64,000 nt of DNA, from the NCBI GenBank assembly GCA_016715405.1, contig JADKAE010000005.1:124001-188000 (forward strand). Direction: 5' to 3'. The notes beneath the pieces are model-generated. The model worked only from the letters and a program-made list of their open reading frames with translations, was not told the DNA's origin and did no database searches. Below, one piece after another: positions 9,908 through 17,620 of the stretch. The DNA is from Saprospiraceae bacterium (GTDB lineage: Bacteria > Bacteroidota > Bacteroidia > Chitinophagales > Saprospiraceae). Position 1 is the first letter of the stretch. Each line of letters opens with the position of its first letter. The translations under genes and the position numbers were made by a program.

Positions 9908-10786
9908 ATGAATACAATAATATTGCTTTTAATCGCCACGAGCATGAGTTGTTCGCAAAACTACGTCTTTCCCTATGCCATGCAACAGCCGGCACAAACG
10001 TTTATGCTGCCGGCTTCGCTGCACGAGATATCGGGACTGACCATATCTACTGATGGCAAACACCTGATTGCCATACAGGACGAGGCCGCCAAGCTGTTGG
10101 TGATCAACAAGGCCGACGGGGAAGTCCTTTCAGAGGTTCCATTTGGTGAAGACGGCGATTTTGAAGGTGTGGAAGTAGCTGGCGATGATATATATGCGAT
10201 AAAAAGCTCAGGCACGATATACCGCATCTGCCATTTTGGTAAAAAGAATCAGCGTGCGGACAAAATCAAAACAGCACTCGACAAGACGAACAATGTGGAG
10301 GGAGTCGCCTTTGATGCGGCTAACAACCGTTTATTACTGGCCTGTAAAGGCAACGCCGGCGCCGGAGAAACCTTTTTGTTCAAACGGGCGATTTACGGTT
10401 TCGACTTAGCTACCCAAAGCTTAAATCCCAATCCGGTATACCTTATTAGTATAGAAGACATCCGCCGTTTCCTGGAGCAGCATCCCGGCTTACAGGGCCA
10501 TAAAAAATTGAGCGATACGTTTGCCCCGGGCATTACGGATTTCGGTTTTTGCCCATCGGGCATTGCCATACATCCCGGCACCGGCGATTTGTACATCCTG
10601 TCGTCGGTGGGCAAAATGCTGTTGGTATTGAGCCCCGCCGGCCAGATCAGGCATATCGAGAAGCTAGACAAGGACATCCACGCCCAGCCTGAAGGAATAT
10701 GTTTTGACAAGGATGGCACGCTGTATGTGGCTAATGAAGGCCGGGTGAAGGGGCCGGTGATCTACCGCTTTTATCCGAAATCTTAA
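9908..10786 (+). CDS. SdiA-regulated-domain (YjiK-like) lipoprotein
   Basis: A predicted beta-propeller lipoprotein of about 292 residues of the SdiA-regulated family (YjiK in Escherichia coli), whose biochemical role is not well defined. From the ATG at 9908 it has a short lipoprotein signal, LLLIATSMSC. The body shows the family pattern: HEISGLTISTDGKHLIAIQD, FGEDGDFEGVEVAGDDIYAI, NNVEGVAFDAANNRLLLACK and QPEGICFDKDGTLYVANEG. A longer in-frame start at 9800 is rejected because it would precede the promoter and mask the signal peptide. Downstream is a hairpin shared with the convergent rnhA. Confidence 0.85.
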   Translation: MNTIILLLIATSMSCSQNYVFPYAMQQPAQTFMLPASLHEISGLTISTDGKHLIAIQDEAAKLLVINKADGEVLSEVPFGEDGDFEGVEVAGDDIYAIKSSGTIYRICHFGKKNQRADKIKTALDKTNNVEGVAFDAANNRLLLACKGNAGAGETFLFKRAIYGFDLATQSLNPNPVYLISIEDIRRFLEQHPGLQGHKKLSDTFAPGITDFGFCPSGIAIHPGTGDLYILSSVGKMLLVLSPAGQIRHIEKLDKDIHAQPEGICFDKDGTLYVANEGRVKGPVIYRFYPKS

Positions 10787-10788
10787 CG

Positions 10789-10873
10789 GTTTAGCGATTG
10801 GGTTTAGCGATTGGGTTTAGCTAAACTGCGCATGCACTAAACCCTATCGCTAAACTGCGTATGCACTAAACCC
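10789..10873. repeat. TTTAGCGATTGGG hairpin family, copy 1
   Basis: The left arm carries GTTTAGCGATTGG words twice. The right arm carries CTAAACCCTATCGCTAAAC, its reverse complement with one central mismatch, followed by an extra partial unit. It fills the gap between two convergent genes (ends at 10786 and 10890), a good place for a two-way terminator. Other copies are at 28845-28930 and 34623-34726. Confidence 0.85.
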
Positions 10874-10889
10874 TGCTTAAAATAGTTTA

Positions 10890-11519
10890 TTATTTCCTGC
10901 CAAAATCGGCGGGGATTTCGCCCCAGCTTTCTGTTTCCCACTTTAGCAGCGGGTTGTCGTAGGTATTGGCGGCCAGCCAGTTTTCTGCGCGTTTGATCAC
11001 CTCGTGCAACTCGGCGGTCTGAGCGTTAAGTTCTAGTTTGGTCTTGGCTTTTTTCTGCTTGACCCATTTCATGGCGTTGACGGAGTCGCTGTATATTGGC
11101 ATCTGGCGTTTGCCTTCCTTCTGCAGGAGTGCCAGCGCGTGCACGATAGCCAGGAATTCACCTATATTATTAGTGCCCATATTGAACTTCTTGTGAAAAA
11201 GCCGGTGGCCGGTACTTGTATCCACGCCCTGGTATTCCATAACACCGGGATTACCGCTGCAGGCGGCATCTACGCTAATGCTCTCCCACACTATACTCGA
11301 ACGGCTTGCCGGCTTGGGCGTCGGCTTTGAGCCGGCTGTTTTGGCGTAAGTCCAGTAATTGCCTTTAAATGCTGCTTCTGCCGCTTGCCGGCTATCGAAA
11401 GATTTGTACTGCGCATTGGGAAAAGCCTTGATCTGCAGCTGGCAGTCGGTCCAGGAATCATAAATGCCCGGCGTATGGCCCTGCCATACTACGTAGTATT
11501 TTTTTGATTGTTTTGCCAT
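10890..11519 (-). CDS. rnhA: Ribonuclease HI with N-terminal viroplasmin-type domain
   Basis: Degrades the RNA strand of RNA-DNA hybrids. About 210 residues from the ATG at 11517-11519. Residues ~5-50 (KYYVVWQGHTPGIYDSWTDC, then KSFDSRQAAEAAF) form a viroplasmin-like hybrid-binding domain, and the C-terminal ~140 residues form the RNase H fold. Acidic catalytic residues are visible in SVDAACSGNPG, NNIGEFLAIVHAL and PIYSDSVNAMKW. A short Pro/Lys/Ser linker joins the domains. A longer reading from 11555 is possible but has no merit: TAACTTTG lies 5 nt before the chosen ATG, so the transcript would begin at or near it. Confidence 0.92.
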   Translation of the reverse strand: MAKQSKKYYVVWQGHTPGIYDSWTDCQLQIKAFPNAQYKSFDSRQAAEAAFKGNYWTYAKTAGSKPTPKPASRSSIVWESISVDAACSGNPGVMEYQGVDTSTGHRLFHKKFNMGTNNIGEFLAIVHALALLQKEGKRQMPIYSDSVNAMKWVKQKKAKTKLELNAQTAELHEVIKRAENWLAANTYDNPLLKWETESWGEIPADFGRK

Positions 11520-11524
11520 GCGCC

Positions 11525-11532
11525 CAAAGTTA
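11525..11532 (-). promoter_or_regulatory. -7 element 5 nt before rnhA ATG
   Basis: TAACTTTG on the minus strand, then GGCGC, then the ATG. This spacing implies a leader of 0-2 nt. A possible TTG is 25 bp upstream, longer than the usual spacer. Confidence 0.5.
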
Positions 11533-11581
11533 TAAAAAAACAGTACGGGACACACACCAAAAGTATTACGCGATTAATCTG

Positions 11582-11589
11582 TACCTTTG
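11582..11589 (+). promoter_or_regulatory. -7 element for tatD
   Basis: TACCTTTG, 21 bp before the ATG at 11611. No TTG stands at the standard -33 distance. Confidence 0.45.
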
Positions 11590-11610
11590 AGGAAATCACA
11601 CAAGATATTT

Positions 11611-12414
11611 ATGGAGTTGATCGATACGCATGCGCACTTGTACCTGCCGGAATTTGACGAAGACCGGGGCGACATGATAGCGCGCGCTATGGCGGCGGGT
11701 GTCAACCGGTTTTATTTGCCAAATGTAGACAGCAGAACGATAGATGCGATGTTGCAACTGGAGGCTGCTTACCCATCGCATTGTTTTGCCATGATGGGCC
11801 TGCATCCCTGCTCGGTAAAAGACAATTGGGAAGAAGAGTTGAACATCGTCAAAACATGGCTGGAAGACCGCCGTTTCGTAGCGATTGGCGAAATTGGCAT
11901 CGACTTATATTGGGATACCACCCATGTAGCCGCTCAGCAGCAGGCTTTTTTAAGGCAGGTTGAATGGTCTTTGGAATACGACTTACCAATTATCATTCAT
12001 TCGCGCGAATCAACAGATATGCTCATTGACATATTGCGCGACTTGCGGGAGGCGCGACTGAAGGGTATATTCCATTGTTTTGGCGGTACGGTAGCCCAGG
12101 CAGAGGCCATCATCGAGCTGGGATTTTTGCTGGGCATCGGAGGTGTACTCACCTTCAAAAAATCGGGATTAGACGCCGTACTGGCACAAATTGACTTACA
12201 ACATTTGGTTTTGGAGACCGATTCGCCCTATCTGGCGCCGACTCCGCACAGAGGAAAACGCAACGAAAGTGCTTATTTGAGGTTGGTTGCCGACAAATTA
12301 GCGGAGGTCAAACAACTTCCGGTAGAAGAAATAGCAAGTATTACCACGGGTAACGCAAACAAGTTGTTTAGCGCGCAGCAAAAGGCTATTGAGTCGCCCA
12401 AACAAGCTATTTGA
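11611..12414 (+). CDS. tatD: TatD-family metal-dependent DNase/hydrolase
   Basis: Member of the amidohydrolase-fold TatD family, with 3'-5' exonuclease activity reported for characterised members. 267 residues from the ATG at 11611; a longer TTG reading from 11587 overlaps the promoter. Metal ligands are all visible: DTHAHLYLP at the N-terminus, GEIGIDLYWD (Glu), IIHSRES (His), IFHCFGG (His) and ETDSPYLAP (Asp). The C-terminus NANKLFS is typical. It is divergent from rnhA, with promoters for both in the gap. No operon partner: it is followed by the tRNA promoter. Confidence 0.92.
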   Translation: MELIDTHAHLYLPEFDEDRGDMIARAMAAGVNRFYLPNVDSRTIDAMLQLEAAYPSHCFAMMGLHPCSVKDNWEEELNIVKTWLEDRRFVAIGEIGIDLYWDTTHVAAQQQAFLRQVEWSLEYDLPIIIHSRESTDMLIDILRDLREARLKGIFHCFGGTVAQAEAIIELGFLLGIGGVLTFKKSGLDAVLAQIDLQHLVLETDSPYLAPTPHRGKRNESAYLRLVADKLAEVKQLPVEEIASITTGNANKLFSAQQKAIESPKQAI

Positions 12415-12499
12415 AGTATTCAAAACCCATTGGGGAGGCGTGTAACTTCAAAATATTTTGAATTCTGGCATCTTTTTGCAATTTTTGTGGTCGCCACCG

Positions 12500-12529
12500 T
12501 TGTTAAAAAGTTCTTAATACTTATTTTTG
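12500..12529 (+). promoter_or_regulatory. Promoter of tRNA-Ser, TTG-N19-TATTTTTG
   Basis: TTG at 12500-12502, a 19-bp spacer, TATTTTTG at 12522-12529. Exact fit to the Bacteroidota sigma consensus. The predicted start lies about 30 nt before the mature tRNA 5' end. Confidence 0.8.
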
Positions 12530-12566
12530 TCGTCGCTGGTTGCATCGGCGGCCGGTAGCTCCCAAA

Positions 12567-12654
12567 GGAGAGATGCTCGAGTGGTTTATGAGGCACGCCT
12601 GGAAAGCGTGTATACCCCCAAAGGGTATCGCGGGTTCGAATCCCGCTCTCTCCG
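12567..12654 (+). tRNA. tRNA-Ser (anticodon GGA)
   Basis: 88-nt class II tRNA with a long variable arm. The acceptor stem GGAGAGA pairs with TCTCTCC, with discriminator G. The anticodon stem CACGC/GCGTG encloses the loop CTGGAAA, giving anticodon GGA, which reads UCC/UCU. The variable arm ACCCC...GGGT and the T-arm GCGGGTTCGAATCCCGC are clear. CCA is not encoded. It lies alone between tatD and exbB behind a strong promoter. Confidence 0.96.
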
Positions 12655-12709
12655 CAAGGAACTAGTTATTCGCTATTGTACACTAAAACAATCGTAAAAC
12701 CTTACAGAC

Positions 12710-13516
12710 ATGCGGAAATTTTTGACTCTATTGCTTGTATTGATGCTAGCTGTATTTTCAAGCAATGTAGCTGTATATGCGCAGGATTCTACAGCCACAA
12801 CAACCGAACAAGAAGCTGCACCGCAGGAAGAGCAGCAAACTGCTGCGCCTGCCGATGTGGATGCGCCCGTCGAAGGCCCTTCCGGCTACCAGTTGGTGAA
12901 GAAGTACTTTATCGACGGCGACCCTCTTTGGATGAGCTTTCCTTTGCTCTGTCTGATCTTGGGCCTCGCATTCTGTATTGAGCGCATTATTACGCTTAAT
13001 ATTGGCACAACAAACACAGACAAACTACTTGCACGTATCGATGATGAACTGAAGACGGGTAACGTCGAAGGCGCTCTCGAAGTATGCAAGTCGACGCAAG
13101 GCCCTACCGCCAGCGTATTGTATGAAGGCATTCGCAATGCCAAAGACGGACCCGAAGCTGTGGAAAAAGCCATTGTTTCTTACGGCAGCGTACAAATGGG
13201 CTTGCTGGAAAAAGGCCTCGTTTGGATTTCACTGTTCATCGCACTTGCACCCATGCTCGGCTTCTTGGGAACGGTTATCGGTATGATCCAGGCCTTCGAC
13301 CGCATCGAGCAAGTGGGCGATATCTCTCCCACCATTGTGGCAGGCGGTATCAAGGTGGCTCTTTTGACCACGGTATTCGGTCTTATCGTTGCTATCATCC
13401 TCCAGTTGTTCTACAACTACATCGTGAGCAAGATCGATAGCATCGTCAACAAGATGGAAGACGCTTCTATCTCAGTAGTCGATATCCTGGCTCAAAACAA
13501 TATTTTCAAAAAATAA
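12710..13516 (+). CDS. exbB: ExbB/TolQ-family proton channel
   Basis: Inner-membrane channel component that, with ExbD, converts the proton motive force into work for TonB-dependent outer-membrane uptake. 268 residues: a signal-like N-terminus (LTLLLVLMLAVFSSNVAVYA), an acidic low-complexity periplasmic stretch, then the MotA/TolQ/ExbB domain with three membrane helices. The characteristic segment is LAPMLGFLGTVIGMIQAFD, followed by ALLTTVFGLIVAIILQLFYN. It begins an operon with the 4-TM protein at 13531 and two ExbD genes. No terminator is visible between the tRNA and this gene, so read-through from the tRNA promoter is possible. Confidence 0.93.
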   Translation: MRKFLTLLLVLMLAVFSSNVAVYAQDSTATTTEQEAAPQEEQQTAAPADVDAPVEGPSGYQLVKKYFIDGDPLWMSFPLLCLILGLAFCIERIITLNIGTTNTDKLLARIDDELKTGNVEGALEVCKSTQGPTASVLYEGIRNAKDGPEAVEKAIVSYGSVQMGLLEKGLVWISLFIALAPMLGFLGTVIGMIQAFDRIEQVGDISPTIVAGGIKVALLTTVFGLIVAIILQLFYNYIVSKIDSIVNKMEDASISVVDILAQNNIFKK

Positions 13517-13530
13517 GATAACGATCCACC

Positions 13531-14001
13531 ATGTATAAATATCTGTCAAAAAACGGGCAGTTGATAGCCTTTGGCACCGGTGCGTTCTTGGTTATCCTGT
13601 TTGTAATTTCCTGGTTGTCCGGCTATTCCGAACTGCAGGCAATGCCCGAAGAAGAACAGGTTAAGACCGGTATCTTCGACATTGGTCTTCTTGGCTCATT
13701 CTTCCTTTTCCTGGTTGCAGTTGTAGCATCCGCAGGTTTCGGCCTCACTCAAATAGCTTCCAATTTCAAATCCTCTATCAGAGGATTGTTGGGGGTTCTT
13801 GCACTGGTAGTCCTCTTTGTTGTAGCCTACGTTACTTCTACACCGGACTCTCATGCTATTGTAGCTGCCGCCGCCGACAAAATGAACGTCTCAGACTCTA
13901 CGCAAAAATTGATCGGCGCCGGCTTGACAACAATGGTTGTCATTGCTGTTACGACTTTAGTAGCGTTTGTCTACGGCGAAATCAGAAACTTCTTTAAATA
14001 A
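13531..14001 (+). CDS. Unknown four-helix membrane protein between exbB and exbD
   Basis: 156 residues, intact, 14 bp after exbB and 7 bp before exbD. I see about four hydrophobic segments: LIAFGTGAFLVILFVISWLS, LLGSFFLFLVAVVASAGFGL, LLGVLALVVLFVVAYVTS and LTTMVVIAVTTLVAFVYGE. I do not recognise a named domain. Its fixed position inside the ExbB/ExbD operon suggests an accessory role in the same energy-transducing complex (inference). Confidence 0.85.
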   Translation: MYKYLSKNGQLIAFGTGAFLVILFVISWLSGYSELQAMPEEEQVKTGIFDIGLLGSFFLFLVAVVASAGFGLTQIASNFKSSIRGLLGVLALVVLFVVAYVTSTPDSHAIVAAAADKMNVSDSTQKLIGAGLTTMVVIAVTTLVAFVYGEIRNFFK

Positions 14002-14008
14002 CTGAGCG

Positions 14009-14568
14009 ATGGCAAAAGCATCCAAGGCTCGCGACCTGATGAAGAACGAAATCAATGCCAGCTCTATGGCCGACATTGCATTTCTTCTACTGATCTTCTT
14101 CCTCGTAACCACAACGGTTGCCGAGGACTCGGGGATTACCGTGAAACTTCCACCCTGGTCGGAGGAAGAAGCAGAAGAGTTGAAGCTCAAGTCGCGCAAC
14201 GTCTATTCCGTATTGGTAAACGCCCAGAATCAATTACTGGTGCGCAACCAACCTATGGATATCAACGACTTACGCGAGAACGCCAAGGAGTTCATCATGA
14301 ACCCCAATGGGCGGCCCGATCTGGCTGAGAGGCCTACCAGGGCTATCATCTCGCTGAAAAACGACAGGGGAACGAACTACAGAACCTACCTGGAAGTTTA
14401 TACGAACTCAAGGGAGCGTACAACGAACTCTGGAATGAAATGTGCCAAAGAAAGTACGGTAAAGACTACAGCGATGAATTGCCTTTCGCAGTCCGCAAGT
14501 CTATCCAGGATGAAATTCCGCTGGTGCTTTCTGAAGCTGAACCTACCAGCTTCGGCGAAGAAAAATAA
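14009..14568 (+). CDS. exbD: ExbD/TolR-family protein, first copy (one frameshift)
   Basis: Single-pass membrane partner of ExbB. The N-terminal cytoplasmic tail is followed by MADIAFLLLIFFLVTTTV, with the conserved membrane Asp at residue 22. The periplasmic domain continues through SRNVYSVLVNAQNQLL and TRAIISLKNDRGTNYRTYLE. The frame breaks near 14402; adding one base gives VYNELKGAYNELWNEMCQRK and a stop at 14566-14568. The C-terminal extension (EAEPTSFGEEK) is longer than in E. coli ExbD, as often seen in Bacteroidota. It is followed closely by a second ExbD. Confidence 0.9.
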
Positions 14569-14594
14569 CCATCATACCGAAAACTCAACGCATT

Positions 14595-15074
14595 ATGTCC
14601 AAGTTTTCTAAGAAAAGATCGGGTACGACGCCTTCTATATCTACGGCATCATTGCCTGATATTATCTTCATCCTGCTGTTTTTCTTTATGGTGGTGACGG
14701 TTATGCGTACTGCCGAACTCAAGGTGCGTGTAATCACCCCTTCTGTGACGGAATTAACCAAGCTGGAGGAAAAATCGTTGGTGAACTATCTATACATAGG
14801 CCGCCCGATCCAGAAGTTTCAGTCGCTTTACGGAACCAAGCCCCGCCTGCAATTGGGCGACAAATTTGCAGATCTCAATGAGATCCCCTTGTTTCTCGAA
14901 AAGCACCGCGTGAAGGTACCCGAATCAAAACGCCCCCGTATTACGTCTTCTTTGCGCGTAGACGGCGATGTGACGATGGGTATTGTGCAAGACACTAAAA
15001 CGCAACTCCGGAAATCCGGACAGCTCAAGGTGAATTACTCTGCCAAGAAGAAGATCGGTACCGAAAGGTATTAA
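14595..15074 (+). CDS. exbD: ExbD/TolR-family protein, second copy
   Basis: 159 residues, intact. The membrane segment SLPDIIFILLFFFMVVTVM carries the conserved Asp at residue 22, and the periplasmic domain includes LVNYLYIGRPIQKFQ and KRPRITSSLRVDGDVTMGIV. It diverges from the first ExbD outside the membrane helix, so this is an old duplication rather than a recent one. Last gene of the exbB operon; followed by a strong terminator hairpin. Confidence 0.92.
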   Translation: MSKFSKKRSGTTPSISTASLPDIIFILLFFFMVVTVMRTAELKVRVITPSVTELTKLEEKSLVNYLYIGRPIQKFQSLYGTKPRLQLGDKFADLNEIPLFLEKHRVKVPESKRPRITSSLRVDGDVTMGIVQDTKTQLRKSGQLKVNYSAKKKIGTERY

Positions 15075-15092
15075 TACTGCTACAAAGACCAT

Positions 15093-15151
15093 AAATCGGG
15101 TGTCTGTTTGCAAGGCTTTTGGGCCGGCTTACCAGACACCCGATTTTTTTT
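15093..15151 (+). terminator. Two-way terminator after exbD
   Basis: Perfect 14-bp arms, AAATCGGGTGTCTG (15093-15106) and its reverse complement (15133-15146), then a run of T's to 15151. On the minus strand the arm ends in only three A/T pairs, so it mainly serves the exb operon, although it also abuts the convergent DUF4293 gene. Confidence 0.85.
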
Positions 15152-15581
15152 ACCGCAAACGGTCCATCGACTTTACCAATTGCTCGTCTTTGCGGATAAA
15201 CTTGCGCGCTATCATGTGCATGGCCAGCGCGATCAACGGCAAAGCAATACCGGCGCCCAGGGTGGCTTCTGACTGATGGCCGTCCTGCGAATACATAGCG
15301 CCTGCCAAAATACCACCTCCCGCATTAACCAAAGCGGCTAGCAAAGAAAGTACAAGTTGTACCTGCCGCTTTTTGAACAAAAAGATCGCCGCTACAGCTA
15401 ATGCTCCTCCCACCGCAAAAATGGCCAAAAGGGCGATGTGGTCGTTTACGTCAAAAACCTGGTCGCCAAAGATAGCCGATCCGGCAATTGCCTGCCCTGT
15501 GGTGGCAAACGGCAAGGCCAGTGTAGTAAACGAGGCCGCTCCGCCCAGCAATAAAAATAAGGTTTGAATGCGTTGTATCAT
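15150..15581 (-). CDS. DUF4293 family membrane protein
   Basis: 143 residues, four hydrophobic segments (for example LFLLLGGAASFTTLALPFA and HIALLAIFAVGGALAVAAIF). The N-terminus MIQRIQTLFLLL and the C-terminus FIRKDEQLVKSMDRLR match the Bacteroidota-specific DUF4293 family. The function is unknown. A good promoter (15603-15635) stands just upstream, and the gene ends in the exbD terminator, so it is monocistronic. Confidence 0.88.
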   Translation of the reverse strand: MIQRIQTLFLLLGGAASFTTLALPFATTGQAIAGSAIFGDQVFDVNDHIALLAIFAVGGALAVAAIFLFKKRQVQLVLSLLAALVNAGGGILAGAMYSQDGHQSEATLGAGIALPLIALAMHMIARKFIRKDEQLVKSMDRLR

Positions 15582-15602
15582 GGAAATTTATTTTTGAAAA
15601 CC

Positions 15603-15635
15603 CAAAATTACTACTCTGGATACAAAAAGAGGCAA
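15603..15635 (-). promoter_or_regulatory. Promoter of the DUF4293 gene
   Basis: On the minus strand: TTG (15633-15635), a 22-bp spacer, TAATTTTG (15603-15610), about 21 bp before the ATG. Confidence 0.6.
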
Positions 15636-15751
15636 AATTTAAAGTCCGTATATTCGCCCCGAAAAGGAACCTGCCGAAAGGTTAATGCAGGGTTAAGGCA
15701 TGCTTTTATAACCAACATACCCATCGGCGTCGCGTTTTACATACGCGAATA

Positions 15752-17617
15752 ATGACATTTTATATGCACAAGCGCTTATTGTTTTCTTCTTTTTTTTCCG
15801 GTACGATTTTCATCTTACTGTGCTTGCCTATGTTTGGCGGCGCACAAACCACCACACCCCGCGATACCACAAAAAAACAGCCGGTAAATGTAGATCACGC
15901 CGACCTTTTTCAATATATCCAGCAAAACAAAAAGATCATTCAGAAGCTCAACGGCAATGTAGCCCTGAGCCAGGATAGCGTGTATATGAGTTGTGATTCG
16001 GCTACCATAGAAGACAATATTCGCGTAGTGGCTCAAGGGGAAGTACTGATCCAGCATGGCGATTCGGTGAGTGTTTTTTCCGATTCGCTGCGTTATGACG
16101 GCAGTTCGCGTATAGCCGAATTATTTGGGGAGGTGATCCTTATCAACGGGCAACAAAAATTATTTACCGACCACCTGATTTACGACCTGAATACCCGCAC
16201 AGCTACTTACAATACCAAAGCTGTGTTGACTTTAGGCGAAACCCAACTTACCAGCAACAGGGGGTATTATTATGTCAATACCAAAGAGGTATATTTCAAA
16301 GATAGCGTCGTTGTAGTCGACCCCCGGTTTAGTCTGCGGTCAGACACCCTGAAATTTAATACCGAAAACAAAACCGTGTATTTTCTGGGGCCGACATTGG
16401 TAACAAGCGATAGCAGCCGCATTTACTGCGAAGGTGGTTTTTACGATACCGAAAATAACCTGGCTCTTTTTACCGATAATGCCCAATACGTGAAGGGGGA
16501 GCAAAAGGCCCGGGCCGATAGTATTCGCTACGAAGGCCGGCAAAGTATTTACACCCTCGAAGGTAATGCCCGCTTTGTGGAAGCTGATAGGCGAACCGCA
16601 AAGGCCGATATTATTCGCTACGACGCCAATAAGGATACCTACTTGCTAAAAGGCGCGGCCTTTTTCCAGGATTCGCTGCGCACGATATCGGCAGAAGAAA
16701 TTAATTACGACGTAAAGAAAAAGCGGTATGCCACCAAAGGACGTTCGCGTGTAAGCGACCCGCCTCAATTACTTGATGCCGACGAACTGGACTATAGCAG
16801 CGACAACGGACTGGGCATCGCCAAAGGCAATGTAATATGGCAAGATACTTCTGCGCAACTTACCGTGGCGTGCGAACTGGCCGAATACAACCGCGAAACC
16901 GGTTACCTGAAAGCTGTTGGAGGTCGTAATAACCGCCCATTGCTCATCACGCTGGTCGATGGAGATTCGCTTTTCATGACGGCAGATACCCTGGTGTCGA
17001 GCAGGGCCGATTCGCTGGCGTCCGACAGTACGCGCCTCTTGCAAGCTTACCGGGATGTACGCATTTTCAAAAGCAACCTGCAGGCGTTATGCGATTCGCT
17101 GGCTTATAGTACAGTAGATTCCATTTTCAGGTTGTTCCACAACCCTATCGTGTGGTCGGATACTACCCAATTTACTGCCGACACCATTCACATGCAATTG
17201 GCCAACAATCAGTTGGATGCCATTTATCTACGCGATAACTCCTTTATCATCAATTCGCCCGACGAATTATTTTACAACCAAATAAAAGGTAAGGATATCA
17301 CAGCCCGGTTTGATAGCAGCGAGTTGCGCACGATGCTGGTGGTTGGAAATGCCGAATCGGTGTACTACGCCCGGGATGAACAGGGCGCGTATGTAGGAGT
17401 GAACAAGACGGCATGTAGTGAGATGATTCTGTATTTTGGCAATAACCAGGTCAATCAGATCAAGTTTTATACCCAGCCCCAGGGGAGTTTTAAGCCCATG
17501 CGGGAGGCTGATCACGAGCAACTGAAGATCAAAGGTTTTCGCTGGGTCACCGCCGGGCGCCCGCTCAACCTCGATATGCTATTCGAGCCCAAAACCCCGC
17601 TGCAAGGGCAACAGTAG
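15752..17617 (+). CDS. OstA-like (LptA/LptD-N related) envelope protein
   Basis: 621 residues, intact. The signal peptide (LLFSSFFSGTIFILLCLPMF) is followed by repeated beta-taco-type units as in LptA/OstA, for example QKLNGNVALSQDSVYMSCDS, AQGEVLIQHGDSVSVFSDSL and FGEVILINGQQKLFTDHLIY. The family is linked to lipopolysaccharide transport across the periplasm; in Bacteroidota this long OstA-like protein is distinct from a separate LptD barrel (family knowledge). No barrel domain is visible here. I take the ATG at 15752; MHKRLL at 15764 is an equally good start. It is convergent with the PQQ-type dehydrogenase gene, with only 3 bp between stops. Confidence 0.87.
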   Translation: MTFYMHKRLLFSSFFSGTIFILLCLPMFGGAQTTTPRDTTKKQPVNVDHADLFQYIQQNKKIIQKLNGNVALSQDSVYMSCDSATIEDNIRVVAQGEVLIQHGDSVSVFSDSLRYDGSSRIAELFGEVILINGQQKLFTDHLIYDLNTRTATYNTKAVLTLGETQLTSNRGYYYVNTKEVYFKDSVVVVDPRFSLRSDTLKFNTENKTVYFLGPTLVTSDSSRIYCEGGFYDTENNLALFTDNAQYVKGEQKARADSIRYEGRQSIYTLEGNARFVEADRRTAKADIIRYDANKDTYLLKGAAFFQDSLRTISAEEINYDVKKKRYATKGRSRVSDPPQLLDADELDYSSDNGLGIAKGNVIWQDTSAQLTVACELAEYNRETGYLKAVGGRNNRPLLITLVDGDSLFMTADTLVSSRADSLASDSTRLLQAYRDVRIFKSNLQALCDSLAYSTVDSIFRLFHNPIVWSDTTQFTADTIHMQLANNQLDAIYLRDNSFIINSPDELFYNQIKGKDITARFDSSELRTMLVVGNAESVYYARDEQGAYVGVNKTACSEMILYFGNNQVNQIKFYTQPQGSFKPMREADHEQLKIKGFRWVTAGRPLNLDMLFEPKTPLQGQQ

Positions 17618-17620
17618 CGC

